Of a stretch of DNA of 64,000 nucleotides, positions 34,848-43,098 are shown piece after piece. The notes beneath the pieces are model-generated. The model made no database searches, was not told where the DNA came from, and was given only the letters and a program-made list of their open reading frames with translations. The stretch is from JABCYV01 sp035512155. Lineage in GTDB: Bacteria; Acidobacteriota; Terriglobia; Terriglobales; Acidobacteriaceae. A program made the translations under genes and the position numbers. The DNA is taken from NCBI GenBank assembly GCA_035512155.1, contig DATKEN010000123.1, forward strand, positions 62,001 to 126,000, read 5' to 3'. The first letter of the stretch is position 1, and each line of letters opens with the position of its first letter.

Positions 34848-35963
34848 TCATGGTATGACTTCGCTGGCCTCATCCGACTTCGCACTTTCGTTTCCACGCA
34901 GATCAATCGCCGAAACAGAATAGAAATAGGTTTTGCCCGAAATGACATTCGCGTCACGAAACGCAGGACTCTTCAACAGTTCTGAGTTGATCTTTGCGGG
35001 CGGGCCGCTGCCCTCTTCGTGGCGATAGACGTTATAGCCGGCGAGGTCGACGTCTGCGTTCGGTGCCCAGACCAAATCCACGAACGGCGCTTGCCCCACA
35101 CCTGAAAAGACGGCCTGCAGTCCAGATGGGACAGCCGGAGGGAAAATATCGCGGGTAAACACCTTCACAACCGGTGTGTCATCGCCCTCTACCTCTGCTT
35201 CCGGCCGGCCGGGTGCTGAAATCACAGTGACCACCGTCCCACGGTAGAAGTGATTTTTCTCCCACTCGATGGTCGGATCCAGCAATTCGAGCTTGGCGCA
35301 GCCTTGCGCATCGGTCTCACCGACTCTCGTCTCGGTCTTACCCCCTTCGACACGGCGGTAGACGCGGATTCGATAGTTAAGCACCGGAGTTGGCGCCGTG
35401 ATGGCCGCTCCGCACGACCATGAAACGCGCACCCCCTGGGCTGTGACCTCGGCCGTGAAATCCGATGGAGGCGGGACAGTTGGCGCACCCGGCACCAGAA
35501 CCTGATTGGAAAGCCCCGCGCTGCGGCCCCTAGTGTTCAGCACTGAAACGGCGTATGCAATCTGAGCCGTGGGATCTTGTTCCTCAAGTTGGCGAGGAAG
35601 GGTGTCCGCATAACTGGCCCGAACTTTTTCAGTGGCCTTCTTCGACTTATTTTTCTTCGAGGGTGGTGGCGGCGGAGGGGGCGCGGGAACTTCTCCTACC
35701 GAGCTTGCACATCCGCTCATGGTTCCTGTCGAGCTGCGGCAGATGCGAGTGACGCCCAGGTGACGTACCCTTTCCTGATCCGTGGTGCGGTTAGGAACGG
35801 TCCACGACAGTGAAACCTTGTCGCCCTTGCGTCCCGCGCTCAGATCAGTCACTGGCTGGGGCAGCTCCAGCGAGGGCGGCAGAGGCGGGCCCGGCGTGCC
35901 GCAGCCGGCCAGCAACCCTGTAAACGCCATTGCAAACAAGAGCGTGACGAGCGCTGGCTTCAT
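34848..35963 (-). CDS. lipoprotein with fibronectin type III domains
   Basis: About 371 residues from ATG 35963. Lipobox FTGLLAGCGTPGPPLPP near residue 20. At least two Fn3-like modules follow: LPQPVTDLSAGRKGDKVSLSW and PPAVPSGLQAVFSGVG...VDLVWAPNADVDLAGYNVYR. A Pro- and Lys-rich linker lies between (PPPPPPPSKKNKSKKATEK). Such proteins are surface scaffolds; a catalytic domain was not seen. It lies 73 bases upstream-side of the aminotransferase stop, same strand, probably one transcript. Confidence 0.85.
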   Translation of the reverse strand: MKPALVTLLFAMAFTGLLAGCGTPGPPLPPSLELPQPVTDLSAGRKGDKVSLSWTVPNRTTDQERVRHLGVTRICRSSTGTMSGCASSVGEVPAPPPPPPPSKKNKSKKATEKVRASYADTLPRQLEEQDPTAQIAYAVSVLNTRGRSAGLSNQVLVPGAPTVPPPSDFTAEVTAQGVRVSWSCGAAITAPTPVLNYRIRVYRRVEGGKTETRVGETDAQGCAKLELLDPTIEWEKNHFYRGTVVTVISAPGRPEAEVEGDDTPVVKVFTRDIFPPAVPSGLQAVFSGVGQAPFVDLVWAPNADVDLAGYNVYRHEEGSGPPAKINSELLKSPAFRDANVISGKTYFYSVSAIDLRGNESAKSDEASEVIP

Positions 35964-36035
35964 GAAAGGGGAGCAACAGAATAACAGAAGAGGATTGCAG
36001 CCGACCGACTCACGCGCCACAGCGATCTCGGCCAA

Positions 36036-37388
36036 CTACGCCACCAGTTCCTTCACTCCTTCGCGAAAGACGCGGGTGTGTTGGTCGATGTCCGAAGCAT
36101 CAGTCTGTGGCGACATCAACGCCATATTGTGGAATGGAGTCAGCAGGATGCCCCGGTTCATGGCATAGAGATGCATGAACCGTTCCAGTTCAAAGTCCAT
36201 GGCCTCATGAGCCTCGGTGCCGTTTGTTGGCGGGCCAGGCGAGAATAAATATTCGGCGCGACAGCCCAGCCGGGTCACGTGCCATGGCAAGGCGAATTCT
36301 GCAATGGCCTTCTCCACTCCTATCGTCCAACGCTCTGCCATCGGAATCATGCGGTCGAAGGCGTCTTTTGTCAGCACCTTGGTCAGCGTAGCCCGCATAG
36401 CGGCCAGCGAAAGTGCGTTACCTGCCAGCGTTCCCCCAATGCCACCGGTGTCGCAATCTTCCAGATTCTGCTGGTCGGCGATGCGCGTTGCGACCTCCTG
36501 GGTAAATCCGTAAGCAGCTCCTGGAACTCCTCCCGCAATGGGCTTGCCGAAAACCAGGACGTCCGGCTGAAGACTCTCGGCGCGAGTGTAACCTCCAGGG
36601 CCGGCGCAAATGGTGTGAGTCTCGTCAATGATGAGCAGGGTGCCATGCTTGCGGGTCAGTTCGCGCAAAGCCTTATGAAAGGCGGGCGCAGGATGCACGA
36701 TGCCAACGTTAGTCATGACCGGCTCAGCCAGGACACAGGCCACGTCACCGGGAGCAAGGGCCTGTTCCAACGAGACAGGATCATTGAACTCGACGACCTT
36801 GGTCGTGACCGCAGGATCAACGGGTGGCCCGATGTTGCCGCGGCGAGCATGGGCCACGCCGTCTTTCAGAGTGATGAAAGTCTCATCCACCGTGCCGTGG
36901 TAACACCAGTTGAAGACTAGAATCTTTGGACGCTGGGTAATTTGTCGTGCCAGCCGGATAGAAAAGCGGTTCGCGTCAGTGGCGGTGAGCGCGAATTGCC
37001 AGTAGGGCAATCCGAAACGCTGCTGCAACTCTTCACCAACGAGGACTGAATCTTCGCTGGGCAGCATCAGGGTAATACCCCGGCGTATCTGGTCCTCGAC
37101 CGCCTTGACCGTCGCGAAAGGCGAGTGTCCGGTCATGGCGCCAGTGTCGCCAAGACAGAAGTCGATGTAGCGGTGTCCGTCCACATCGTAGAAGTGTGTA
37201 CCCTGGGCCTCGCGCACGAATGGCGGAAATGCTCCCGCCCACTTCACCATCCAGTTCATGGGCACGCCCCCCAACAATGACTTGCCCGCGCGCTCAAACA
37301 AGGCCTTGGATTTGGGGCGCTCGTCGACGAACCGCTTCTGCTCACGTTGCATCAAAGATTTCAGGCGCTGGCGTTCTATCGTGCTCAC
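36036..37388 (-). CDS. class III (GSAM-like) aminotransferase, divergent
   Basis: About 450 residues from a GTG at 37388, preceded by GAGGAG. PLP fold type I: Lys in VLVFGKPIAGGVPG; IIDETHTICAGPGGY holds the PLP-contacting Asp. HemL's usual NSGTEA segment is replaced by LTATDANRFSIRLAR. The N-terminus resembles glutamate-1-semialdehyde mutase (KSLLGGVPMNWMVKWAG), but the true hemL lies at 61895. The role may be transamination or racemisation of an unidentified amino acid. Adjacent to the Fn3 lipoprotein gene on the same strand. Confidence 0.87.
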   Translation of the reverse strand: MSTIERQRLKSLMQREQKRFVDERPKSKALFERAGKSLLGGVPMNWMVKWAGAFPPFVREAQGTHFYDVDGHRYIDFCLGDTGAMTGHSPFATVKAVEDQIRRGITLMLPSEDSVLVGEELQQRFGLPYWQFALTATDANRFSIRLARQITQRPKILVFNWCYHGTVDETFITLKDGVAHARRGNIGPPVDPAVTTKVVEFNDPVSLEQALAPGDVACVLAEPVMTNVGIVHPAPAFHKALRELTRKHGTLLIIDETHTICAGPGGYTRAESLQPDVLVFGKPIAGGVPGAAYGFTQEVATRIADQQNLEDCDTGGIGGTLAGNALSLAAMRATLTKVLTKDAFDRMIPMAERWTIGVEKAIAEFALPWHVTRLGCRAEYLFSPGPPTNGTEAHEAMDFELERFMHLYAMNRGILLTPFHNMALMSPQTDASDIDQHTRVFREGVKELVA

Positions 37389-37548
37389 GAAGCTTCTCCT
37401 CACATTTATTCGTGCGCTTGTGTCGGCTCGAGCCGCCACGATTTGCGGTTGACATTTAGGCCAACTGGATTAGAGTTGTCGGCACACTTCCCTGCGCTTT
37501 CCCCATTCGGCCCCGGCTCGAAATTTAATTCTTCGAGGTGTATGAGTT

Positions 37549-38757
37549 ATGAAAACCCGTGCCCGCAAAGCCACGATCATAGACGCCACGTCTCTGTTGA
37601 ACCAACAAAAGCATCACCCGACGCCCAGGCCGGGACGAGCGTTTGGCGCAACCCGTTTACCGCAAACCTTCCAGACTGTGATCGATCCCACGAAGCATCC
37701 ACTGCAGCCTTGGCGTGATCTTCCACCACCTACCGGCGCGCCGCCCTTCCATCTCTCACTGGACAGTATCCTCTCCGCCGACGCCATGAATTCCATAGAA
37801 ACCTCGGGGACCATGGTTTTTCACTCGGTCGGGGATACCGGAGGGGTCAACACTCCCAGCCAGATTGAAAACGTAGCAAGCTACATGGAGATGGAATTCG
37901 GCACGCCGGACGTGACCATGCATCCCTCGTTCTTTTATCACCTGGGCGACGTGGTTTATTACGATGGCGAACTGGACAACTACTATCCCGAATTCTACGA
38001 GCCCTACATGAATTATCCGGCGCCGATCATGGCCATCCCCGGAAACCACGATGGTGATGTCGACCCTCAGACCGGAGAATCCAGTTTAGAGGGTTTTGTA
38101 CGGAACTTCTGCAGCCAGGCTCCCACCCATACCCCAGAAGGGCACGACGCCCCGCGAACCACCATGACCCAGCCCTACGTTTACTGGACTCTGCTGACAC
38201 CGCTGGTGACCGTAATCGGTCTTTACAGCAATTGTCCCGAGGGCGGCCAGCTCAGCCAGGCCCAGATCGACTGGTTTGAGTCAGAACTGAAATCGGCGCC
38301 GAGTGATCGTGCCCTCATCGTCGCCGTCCACCATCCGATTTATTCCGCTTACGGAAGCAAACCCGGCAGCCAGCACCTGAAAGGCGTGCTCGAGCAAGCG
38401 TCGGCTTCTGCTGGCCGTGTGCCGGAACTGGTGCTTTCCGGTCACGTTCACAATTACCAGCGTTTTCAGGGTTCACTAAACGGGCAGGCAGTCCCGATGA
38501 TTGTGGCGGGCGCGGGAGGCTACAATCCCGCGCTGCACACGCTCTCGAAGGTCTTTCACAGCGGCAAGCTTCCGATACAAATGGCTGGCGGAGATGGCAT
38601 CCTGGAGAACTTCTGCGACAACCAGCATGGCTATCAGCGAATCACTGTGACGAAGAAGAAAATCCAATGCGACTACGGGGCCGTGCCCGATCCTGGGAGT
38701 ACGAAAAAGGGAGCACCTGGAATATTCGACTCCCTGAGCATCAAGACCAACTACTGA
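37549..38757 (+). CDS. calcineurin-like metallophosphoesterase
   Basis: A 402-residue phosphatase with motifs SVGDTGGVN near residue 93, YHLGDVVYYDGE near 130, AIPGNHDGDVD near 162, VAVHHPIYSA near 262 and LSGHVHNYQRF near 302. Together these form a complete binuclear metal site of the purple-acid-phosphatase-like class. No signal peptide is evident; the N-terminal 75 residues are basic and Pro-rich. It is divergent from the aminotransferase gene. Substrate unknown. Confidence 0.9.
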   Translation: MKTRARKATIIDATSLLNQQKHHPTPRPGRAFGATRLPQTFQTVIDPTKHPLQPWRDLPPPTGAPPFHLSLDSILSADAMNSIETSGTMVFHSVGDTGGVNTPSQIENVASYMEMEFGTPDVTMHPSFFYHLGDVVYYDGELDNYYPEFYEPYMNYPAPIMAIPGNHDGDVDPQTGESSLEGFVRNFCSQAPTHTPEGHDAPRTTMTQPYVYWTLLTPLVTVIGLYSNCPEGGQLSQAQIDWFESELKSAPSDRALIVAVHHPIYSAYGSKPGSQHLKGVLEQASASAGRVPELVLSGHVHNYQRFQGSLNGQAVPMIVAGAGGYNPALHTLSKVFHSGKLPIQMAGGDGILENFCDNQHGYQRITVTKKKIQCDYGAVPDPGSTKKGAPGIFDSLSIKTNY

Positions 38758-38769
38758 AGGGCTAAAACT

Positions 38770-38792
38770 GGGACGGGCGAGACGCCCGTCCC
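38770..38792 (-). terminator. terminator downstream of hslU
   Basis: A perfect 10-base stem, GGGACGGGCG (38770-38779) with CGCCCGTCCC (38783-38792), encloses a three-base loop. On the minus strand it is followed by AGTTTTAG, a weak T-run, 7 bases past the hslU stop. The same stem may serve the convergent phosphoesterase gene. Confidence 0.65.
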
Positions 38793-38798
38793 CCGTCG

Positions 38799-40214
38799 TT
38801 AGAGAATATATCTCGACAGATCCTGGTCCTTCACGATGTCGGCCAGCATGTGGCGGACGTAATCCGCGTCAATCTTGATGTGTTCGCCTTTCTTTTCGGG
38901 TGCCTCAAAGCTGATCTCATCCAGCACCCGCTCCATGATGGTGTGCAGGCGGCGCGCGCCGATGTTTTCCGTGCCTTCATTGACCCGAAAGGCAAAGCGG
39001 GCCACTTCTTCAAGCGCCTCGCGGGTAAACTCCAGCTTCACCCCTTCAGTTTCGAGCAGGGCTGTGTACTGCTTCGTCAGCGAAGACTTGGGCTCGGTCA
39101 GAATGCGGATAAAGTCGTCCATGGTGAGCGACTGCAGTTCCACACGAATGGGGAAGCGCCCCTGCAGTTCTGGAATCAAGTCGCTGGGCTTGGAAACGTG
39201 AAACGCTCCGGCGGCGATAAAGAGGATGTGATCAGTACGCACCATCCCGTAGCGAGTGTTGACCGTGGTGCCTTCGACGATGGGCAGAATGTCTCGCTGT
39301 ACGCCTTCACGGGAAACATCGGGACCGTGTCCACTCTCGCGGCCGGCAATCTTATCGATCTCATCGAGGAAAATGATTCCAGAATCCTGGACGCGGTCAA
39401 TCGCGGTGCGCGTTACTTGGTCCATGTCAATCAGACGCTGCTCTTCTTCCTGAATCAAATACTCGAAAGCTTCGTTGACCTTCATCTTGCGCTTCTTGGT
39501 GCGCTGGCCAAAGATGTTCGGCAGCATGTCTTTGATGTTGACGTCCATCTCTTCCACGCCCTGGTTGGAGATGATTTCGAAGGACGGGAAATTGCGCTCG
39601 CGCACATCGATTTCGACCATTCGATCGTCGAGCTTGCCTTCGCGTAGTTGTTGGCGCAGTTTCTCGCGGGTGCGGCTGGTGGATTCAGTCAGGCCGGTGC
39701 TGCCTTCAAGGACGACTCCGCCGCTTGCGGAGTCCCCAGACCGCGGCGGCGACACCGGCGGCAGCAGAATGTCCAGCAGGCGCTCTTCAGCATTGAGCTC
39801 GGCCTTGTCGGAGACGTCTTCGAGCTTCTCCTCGCGCACCATGTCGATCGCGATCTCCACCAGATCGCGAATCATGGATTCAACGTCGCGGCCCACGTAG
39901 CCAACTTCCGTAAATTTCGAAGCTTCCACCTTCATGAAAGGCGAGTTCGCCAGCTTCGCCAGACGACGGGCGATTTCGGTCTTGCCCACGCCCGTGGGCC
40001 CAATCATGATGATGTTCTTGGGAATGACCTCTTCCGCAAGATCGGGGGCCAGCTTCTGCCTCCGCATGCGGTTGCGCAGGGCAATAGCCACAGCGCGCTT
40101 AGCAGCGTTCTGGCCGACTACGTGCTTGTCCAGCTCAGCAACGATTTCACGCGGCGTGAGCTCATCCAGTGCAATCTGTTCTTCGTCTACGGTTCCAGGC
40201 AGGTAAATAGCCAT
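38799..40214 (-). CDS. hslU: HslUV protease ATPase subunit
   Basis: A 471-residue AAA+ unfoldase that feeds substrates to HslV. Walker A GPTGVGKT near residue 71, Walker B GIIFLDEIDKIAG near 270, pore loop region with YVGRD and the C-terminal DLSRYIL that docks into HslV. The intermediate (I) domain spans about 115-250 and contains a Gly/Ser/Thr-rich segment (SGDSASGGVVLEGSTGLTES) that looks variable. Downstream of hslV with a 49-base spacer holding a hairpin repeat; terminator after the stop. Confidence 0.97.
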   Translation of the reverse strand: MAIYLPGTVDEEQIALDELTPREIVAELDKHVVGQNAAKRAVAIALRNRMRRQKLAPDLAEEVIPKNIIMIGPTGVGKTEIARRLAKLANSPFMKVEASKFTEVGYVGRDVESMIRDLVEIAIDMVREEKLEDVSDKAELNAEERLLDILLPPVSPPRSGDSASGGVVLEGSTGLTESTSRTREKLRQQLREGKLDDRMVEIDVRERNFPSFEIISNQGVEEMDVNIKDMLPNIFGQRTKKRKMKVNEAFEYLIQEEEQRLIDMDQVTRTAIDRVQDSGIIFLDEIDKIAGRESGHGPDVSREGVQRDILPIVEGTTVNTRYGMVRTDHILFIAAGAFHVSKPSDLIPELQGRFPIRVELQSLTMDDFIRILTEPKSSLTKQYTALLETEGVKLEFTREALEEVARFAFRVNEGTENIGARRLHTIMERVLDEISFEAPEKKGEHIKIDADYVRHMLADIVKDQDLSRYIL

Positions 40215-40219
40215 AAAAA

Positions 40220-40260
40220 GTGGTCAGTGGCTGGTGGCTAGTAGCTAGCCACTAGTCACT
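40220..40260. repeat. 'TGGCTAG' inverted repeat in the hslV-hslU spacer
   Basis: TGGCTAG (40235-40241) and CTAGCCA (40245-40251) form a perfect stem with flanking imperfect extensions (AGTGGCTGG, ACTAGTCACT). It sits immediately before the hslU start, so it could affect translation or processing of the hslVU message. Resembles an interspersed repeat rather than a specific site. Confidence 0.6.
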
Positions 40261-40263
40261 CTC

Positions 40264-40806
40264 TTACAACTCCTCAATCGTGACCTTGTCATTGGTATAG
40301 ATGCACATTCTGCCCGCAATCTTCATCGCTTCTTCTGCAATCTGGCGGGCGGAAAGCTGGGTATGCTCGGCCAACGATTGCGCCGCGGCCTGAGCATAGG
40401 GCCCGCCGCTGCCAATGGCAGCTATGCCGCCGTCCGGCTCGATCACGTCGCCCTGGCCGCTGAGCAGAAAGGTCTGTTCCTTGTCAGAAACCAGCAACAA
40501 TGCCTCCAAATGACGCAGAAACTTGTCGGTGCGCCAGTCTTTGGCCAACTCCACCGCGCCCCGGCCCAAGTTGCCATGATACTGCTCCAGCTTCGACTCG
40601 AATCGGCTGAACAGCGTAAACGCATCGGCGGTCGAGCCGGCAAATCCCGCGAGAATCTTGTCCTGATACAGCCGCCGGATCTTCTTGGCGGTGTGTTTGA
40701 TAACCGCCTCGCCCAACGTCACCTGGCCGTCTCCGGCCATGACCACATTGCCGTTGCGGCGCACACAAAGAACTGTAGTGGAACGAATCAGACGCTTCTG
40801 CGGCAT
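40264..40806 (-). CDS. hslV: HslUV protease proteolytic subunit
   Basis: A 180-residue proteasome-like protease. The catalytic N-terminal threonine is Thr10 of RSTTVLCVRRNGNVVMAGDG, implying removal of a nine-residue propeptide. Conserved: GDGQVTLGEAVIKHTAKKIRRL, GFAGSTADAFTLFSRFESKL and GSGGPYAQAAAQ. It assembles as a dodecamer with HslU in the cytoplasm to degrade misfolded proteins. First gene of the hslVU operon. Confidence 0.96.
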   Translation of the reverse strand: MPQKRLIRSTTVLCVRRNGNVVMAGDGQVTLGEAVIKHTAKKIRRLYQDKILAGFAGSTADAFTLFSRFESKLEQYHGNLGRGAVELAKDWRTDKFLRHLEALLLVSDKEQTFLLSGQGDVIEPDGGIAAIGSGGPYAQAAAQSLAEHTQLSARQIAEEAMKIAGRMCIYTNDKVTIEEL

Positions 40807-40937
40807 GAGGGTAATTGTTGATTATAGCAGCGCGGTAGATCGGAAGCCTGGGACGCCTGGAACACCTGAACTATACTTCCCAAGAAACCGACCTGAAGAA
40901 TCTCCGTCTAACCCACCACGAGGAGGGCAAATCCAAC

Positions 40938-41471
40938 ATGAAGCAAGCGATCTTTTGTCTCGTTCTGGCTCTATCATTACCCGCTTACGCGCAAACTCAA
41001 AAACCCGCGCCAACCCTGAAGAGCGTCCTGCTGGAGCAACTGCGGACCACCCACAACAAGGCAGAATGGTTTGTGCCTGCGAACACCGCCGTGGAAGGTC
41101 TCACCCCGGAGCAGGCCAGTTGGACGGACGGCAAGGGAAACCACTCGATCGGCCAGCTAACCAATCATCTGATTTTCTGGAACCGCCAGTCACTGGCCAA
41201 GTTCAAGGGCGAGCCTCCTGAGAAATTCAGTGGCAACAACGACGAGACCTTTACCGGCTTCGATATCAAGCAATGGAACGCCGCCGTGCAGCAGCTTGAC
41301 CAGGTATTAACCGAATGGGAAAAGGTGGTCGAGGCCGCGGACGAAAGCAAGTTAAAGGACTGGTATTCCACCATCGCCAAAATCGGCACGCACAATGCCT
41401 ACCACATCGGGCAGATCATCTATGTCCGCAAAGAGCAGGGCTCCTGGAATCCGGCGAAGGGAGTCAACTGA
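40938..41471 (+). CDS. exported DinB-family protein
   Basis: A 177-residue protein with signal peptide (residues 1-19, LALSLPAYA-QT). The rest is a four-helix DinB/YfiT-like bundle. Histidines placed like the metal triad: GNHSIGQLTNHLIFWNR and IGTHNAYHIGQIIYVRKEQ. The GAGGAGGGC ribosome site gives a confident start. DinB-like proteins include thiol-dependent metalloenzymes; export is unusual but seen in acidobacteria. A terminator hairpin follows 26 bases after the stop. Confidence 0.87.
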   Translation: MKQAIFCLVLALSLPAYAQTQKPAPTLKSVLLEQLRTTHNKAEWFVPANTAVEGLTPEQASWTDGKGNHSIGQLTNHLIFWNRQSLAKFKGEPPEKFSGNNDETFTGFDIKQWNAAVQQLDQVLTEWEKVVEAADESKLKDWYSTIAKIGTHNAYHIGQIIYVRKEQGSWNPAKGVN

Positions 41472-41496
41472 AGAGCGGAATTTTTGTCAGAGGGTG

Positions 41497-41527
41497 CCCG
41501 TTCAAGCTTCGCTTGAGCGGGGCTTTT
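41497..41527 (+). terminator. terminator hairpin after the DinB gene (copy 1)
   Basis: CCCGTTCAAGC and GCTTGAGCGGG pair with one G-T wobble around a 3-base loop and are followed by GCTTTT. The whole unit AGGGTGCCC-GTTCAAGCTTC is repeated almost exactly at 42418-42456 beyond the next gene. Confidence 0.75.
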
Positions 41528-41784
41528 CGCTGGCAGACGGACGTATCTTCCCAGCCCGAAATCCTGTCAATAGGCAAGAAGTACACGATCCCTCGTAAGC
41601 TGACCGCAAACCTGGAGATATATCGCCGCCAGCCATGTCCCATCTGCCCGTTCCAAATTGTTAAAATAGAAATATAAGCTGAAAATTCAAGGAACTCAGG
41701 CGCGGGTAGCGGCTCACTTTGATACGGAAGCGAGCGAAAGGCGCGATTGTTGCGTCGCGAAGTGCGCGACGCATCGCGCGGCTC

Positions 41785-41830
41785 GCCCAGATCCCTCGCT
41801 GCGCAAACAACACTTGCTCGGGATGACAAT
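41785..41830. repeat. half-copy of the interspersed 'gatccctcgc/gggatgaca' repeat
   Basis: CCCAGATCCCTCGCTGCGC...CTTGCTCGGGATGACAAT matches one arm of the inverted-repeat elements at 5813-6021 and 57430-57543. Non-coding. Confidence 0.55.
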
Positions 41831-41916
41831 CAAACTGAGCCACTACTGAGGCGCGGCGCAAGAAAAAGGCCAGCGCCTTTCCTTTTTGGGAGGCGAACCT
41901 TGGGGGCGGAGCGGAG

Positions 41917-42378
41917 ATGTATGAGTGCAAGCCTTTCAGGACGTTCAAAGAACGGGGCGAGTGGGTGGAGCTGCGCTTTATGGACCACGCCATGGGACTT
42001 GGGTTGAGGGTATCGAAACCCTGGGGCGATTCGTCGCCTTACGATGTCGGAGTCGAGGTTGGATCGCGTTTTCTCCGGGTACAGGTCAAGTCAACAACAC
42101 ATCGGGTGGGCCATGGGTACCTGTGCCGACTCAAGCCGAACCCAGCGACGGATCCTTACACAGAGGAGCAATTGGATTTCTTTGCGGCCTACGTCATCCC
42201 AGAGGACGTGTGGTACCTGATACCGACGGGGGTGGTTTTACAGAGAAGAGGTGATCTGATGCTTTGTCCGGTGCAGCCACGTAAGTATGATCGGTATAAG
42301 TACGAGTGCTATCGGGAAGCCTGGGGGCTGCTCTCGAAGAGCAAACGGGCTCTGGCCGCGAGGGGGGTGGCACGCTGA
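41917..42378 (+). CDS. PD-(D/E)XK nuclease-like protein
   Basis: A 153-residue protein. RTFKERGEWVELRFMDHAM gives the first helix with Glu. PWGDSSPYDVGVEVGSRFLRVQVKST supplies the nuclease core: Asp of SPYD, the hydrophobic strand, and the QVK motif whose Gln replaces the usual Glu/Asp. This matches the PDDEXK_11-like, group I intron endonuclease-type fold. The C-terminal half contains the tryptophan-rich DVWYLIPTGVVLQRRG. Host of substrates unknown. It stands alone between two copies of one terminator hairpin, suggesting an inserted cassette. Confidence 0.8.
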   Translation: MYECKPFRTFKERGEWVELRFMDHAMGLGLRVSKPWGDSSPYDVGVEVGSRFLRVQVKSTTHRVGHGYLCRLKPNPATDPYTEEQLDFFAAYVIPEDVWYLIPTGVVLQRRGDLMLCPVQPRKYDRYKYECYREAWGLLSKSKRALAARGVAR

Positions 42379-42423
42379 GTGGTTGCGTGGCCCACTCGAG
42401 GCTCATTTCTGCTCTCGAGGGTG

Positions 42424-42456
42424 CCCCGTTCAAGCTTCGCTTGAGCGGGGGTTTTT
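42424..42456 (+). terminator. terminator hairpin after the PD-(D/E)XK gene (copy 2)
   Basis: CCCCGTTCAAGC and GCTTGAGCGGGG pair and are followed by GTTTTT, 46 bases past the stop codon. Nearly identical to the hairpin at 41497-41527, including the upstream GAGGGTGCCC. Confidence 0.8.
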
Positions 42457-42525
42457 AACTACTGTGAAAGAGCCCGGCCGGGTGCCCATTCTCTCCCGAC
42501 ATTGCGAGAAGTGGGGTTACGCACG

Positions 42526-42825
42526 TCAGATGCGAGTCATCCAGTAACCGGGCCGCCGGTGTCCGTGAGCAACGGCGAACACCATGACTTGTGAAGGAAA
42601 GTCCTGATAGATGATGCCGAAAGGAAATTGCCGGAGAATGTATTTTCTGAAGCTATCGAAGTAGATTGGCCAGCGCTGGGGGGCGTCGCCGATTTTGCTT
42701 ATTGCCTGAGCGAAAGCGCTTTCGAAGTTAACCGCAACTACCGGGCTTCGATCTCTATACCAGACCAGCGATCTCAGATACTCTTCTTCCGCTTGGGGAT
42801 GAAACCGAACCGGCTTACTTGCCAT
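42526..42825 (-). CDS. ParE/RelE-type toxin
   Basis: A 99-residue plasmid-stabilisation-type toxin: VRFHPQAEEEYLRSLVWYRD at the N-terminus, FESAFAQAISKIGDAPQRWP, the basic strand FRKYILRQFPFGIIYQDF and C-terminal VFAVAHGHRRPGYW. This is the ParE fold; relatives inhibit gyrase, while RelE relatives cut mRNA. It overlaps the antitoxin gene by 11 bases. The pair is adjacent to the PD-(D/E)XK cassette. Confidence 0.9.
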   Translation of the reverse strand: MASKPVRFHPQAEEEYLRSLVWYRDRSPVVAVNFESAFAQAISKIGDAPQRWPIYFDSFRKYILRQFPFGIIYQDFPSQVMVFAVAHGHRRPGYWMTRI

Positions 42826-43051
42826 GCAGCCGCGTTCGTCCCTTCTGCTGGACCTCTTCCCAAGGGACAGTGTCTACCTCGCCGGATTGCACGTCACGTG
42901 AGCGGCGAACGACTTCTTGCTGCCAGGCGGCATCGACATCCTGCTCCACAGTGGCGTCCAAGCTTGCGATCAGGTTACCGGCGAGCTCCGCGCGCTCTTC
43001 GTCGGGCAGGGCGAGGGCTTTTTGCAGCAATTCGTGGGCCTCTTGCGTCAT
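42815..43051 (-). CDS. addiction-module antitoxin
   Basis: A 78-residue protein of the 'putative addiction module component' family: QKALALPDEERAELAGNLIASLD is the conserved helical dimerisation part and DAAWQQEVVRRSRDVQSGEVDTVPWEEV the toxin-binding part. It precedes the ParE-like gene and overlaps it by 11 bases, the usual order and coupling. Probably represses its own promoter through the N-terminal region. Confidence 0.9.
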   Translation of the reverse strand: MTQEAHELLQKALALPDEERAELAGNLIASLDATVEQDVDAAWQQEVVRRSRDVQSGEVDTVPWEEVQQKGRTRLHGK

Positions 43052-43098
43052 ACGGAAATTATATCGCTCGGTGCAACATATGCCTGCGAGGGCGCACC

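Larger units (their letters stand above)
41472..41916. other. intergenic region with terminator and repeat fragment
   Basis: 445 bases between the DinB and PD-(D/E)XK-like genes. Contents: the terminator hairpin at 41497-41527 and, at about 41785-41830, a half-copy of the 'agatccctcgc...gggatgaca' repeat family. No supported gene. Confidence 0.5.
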
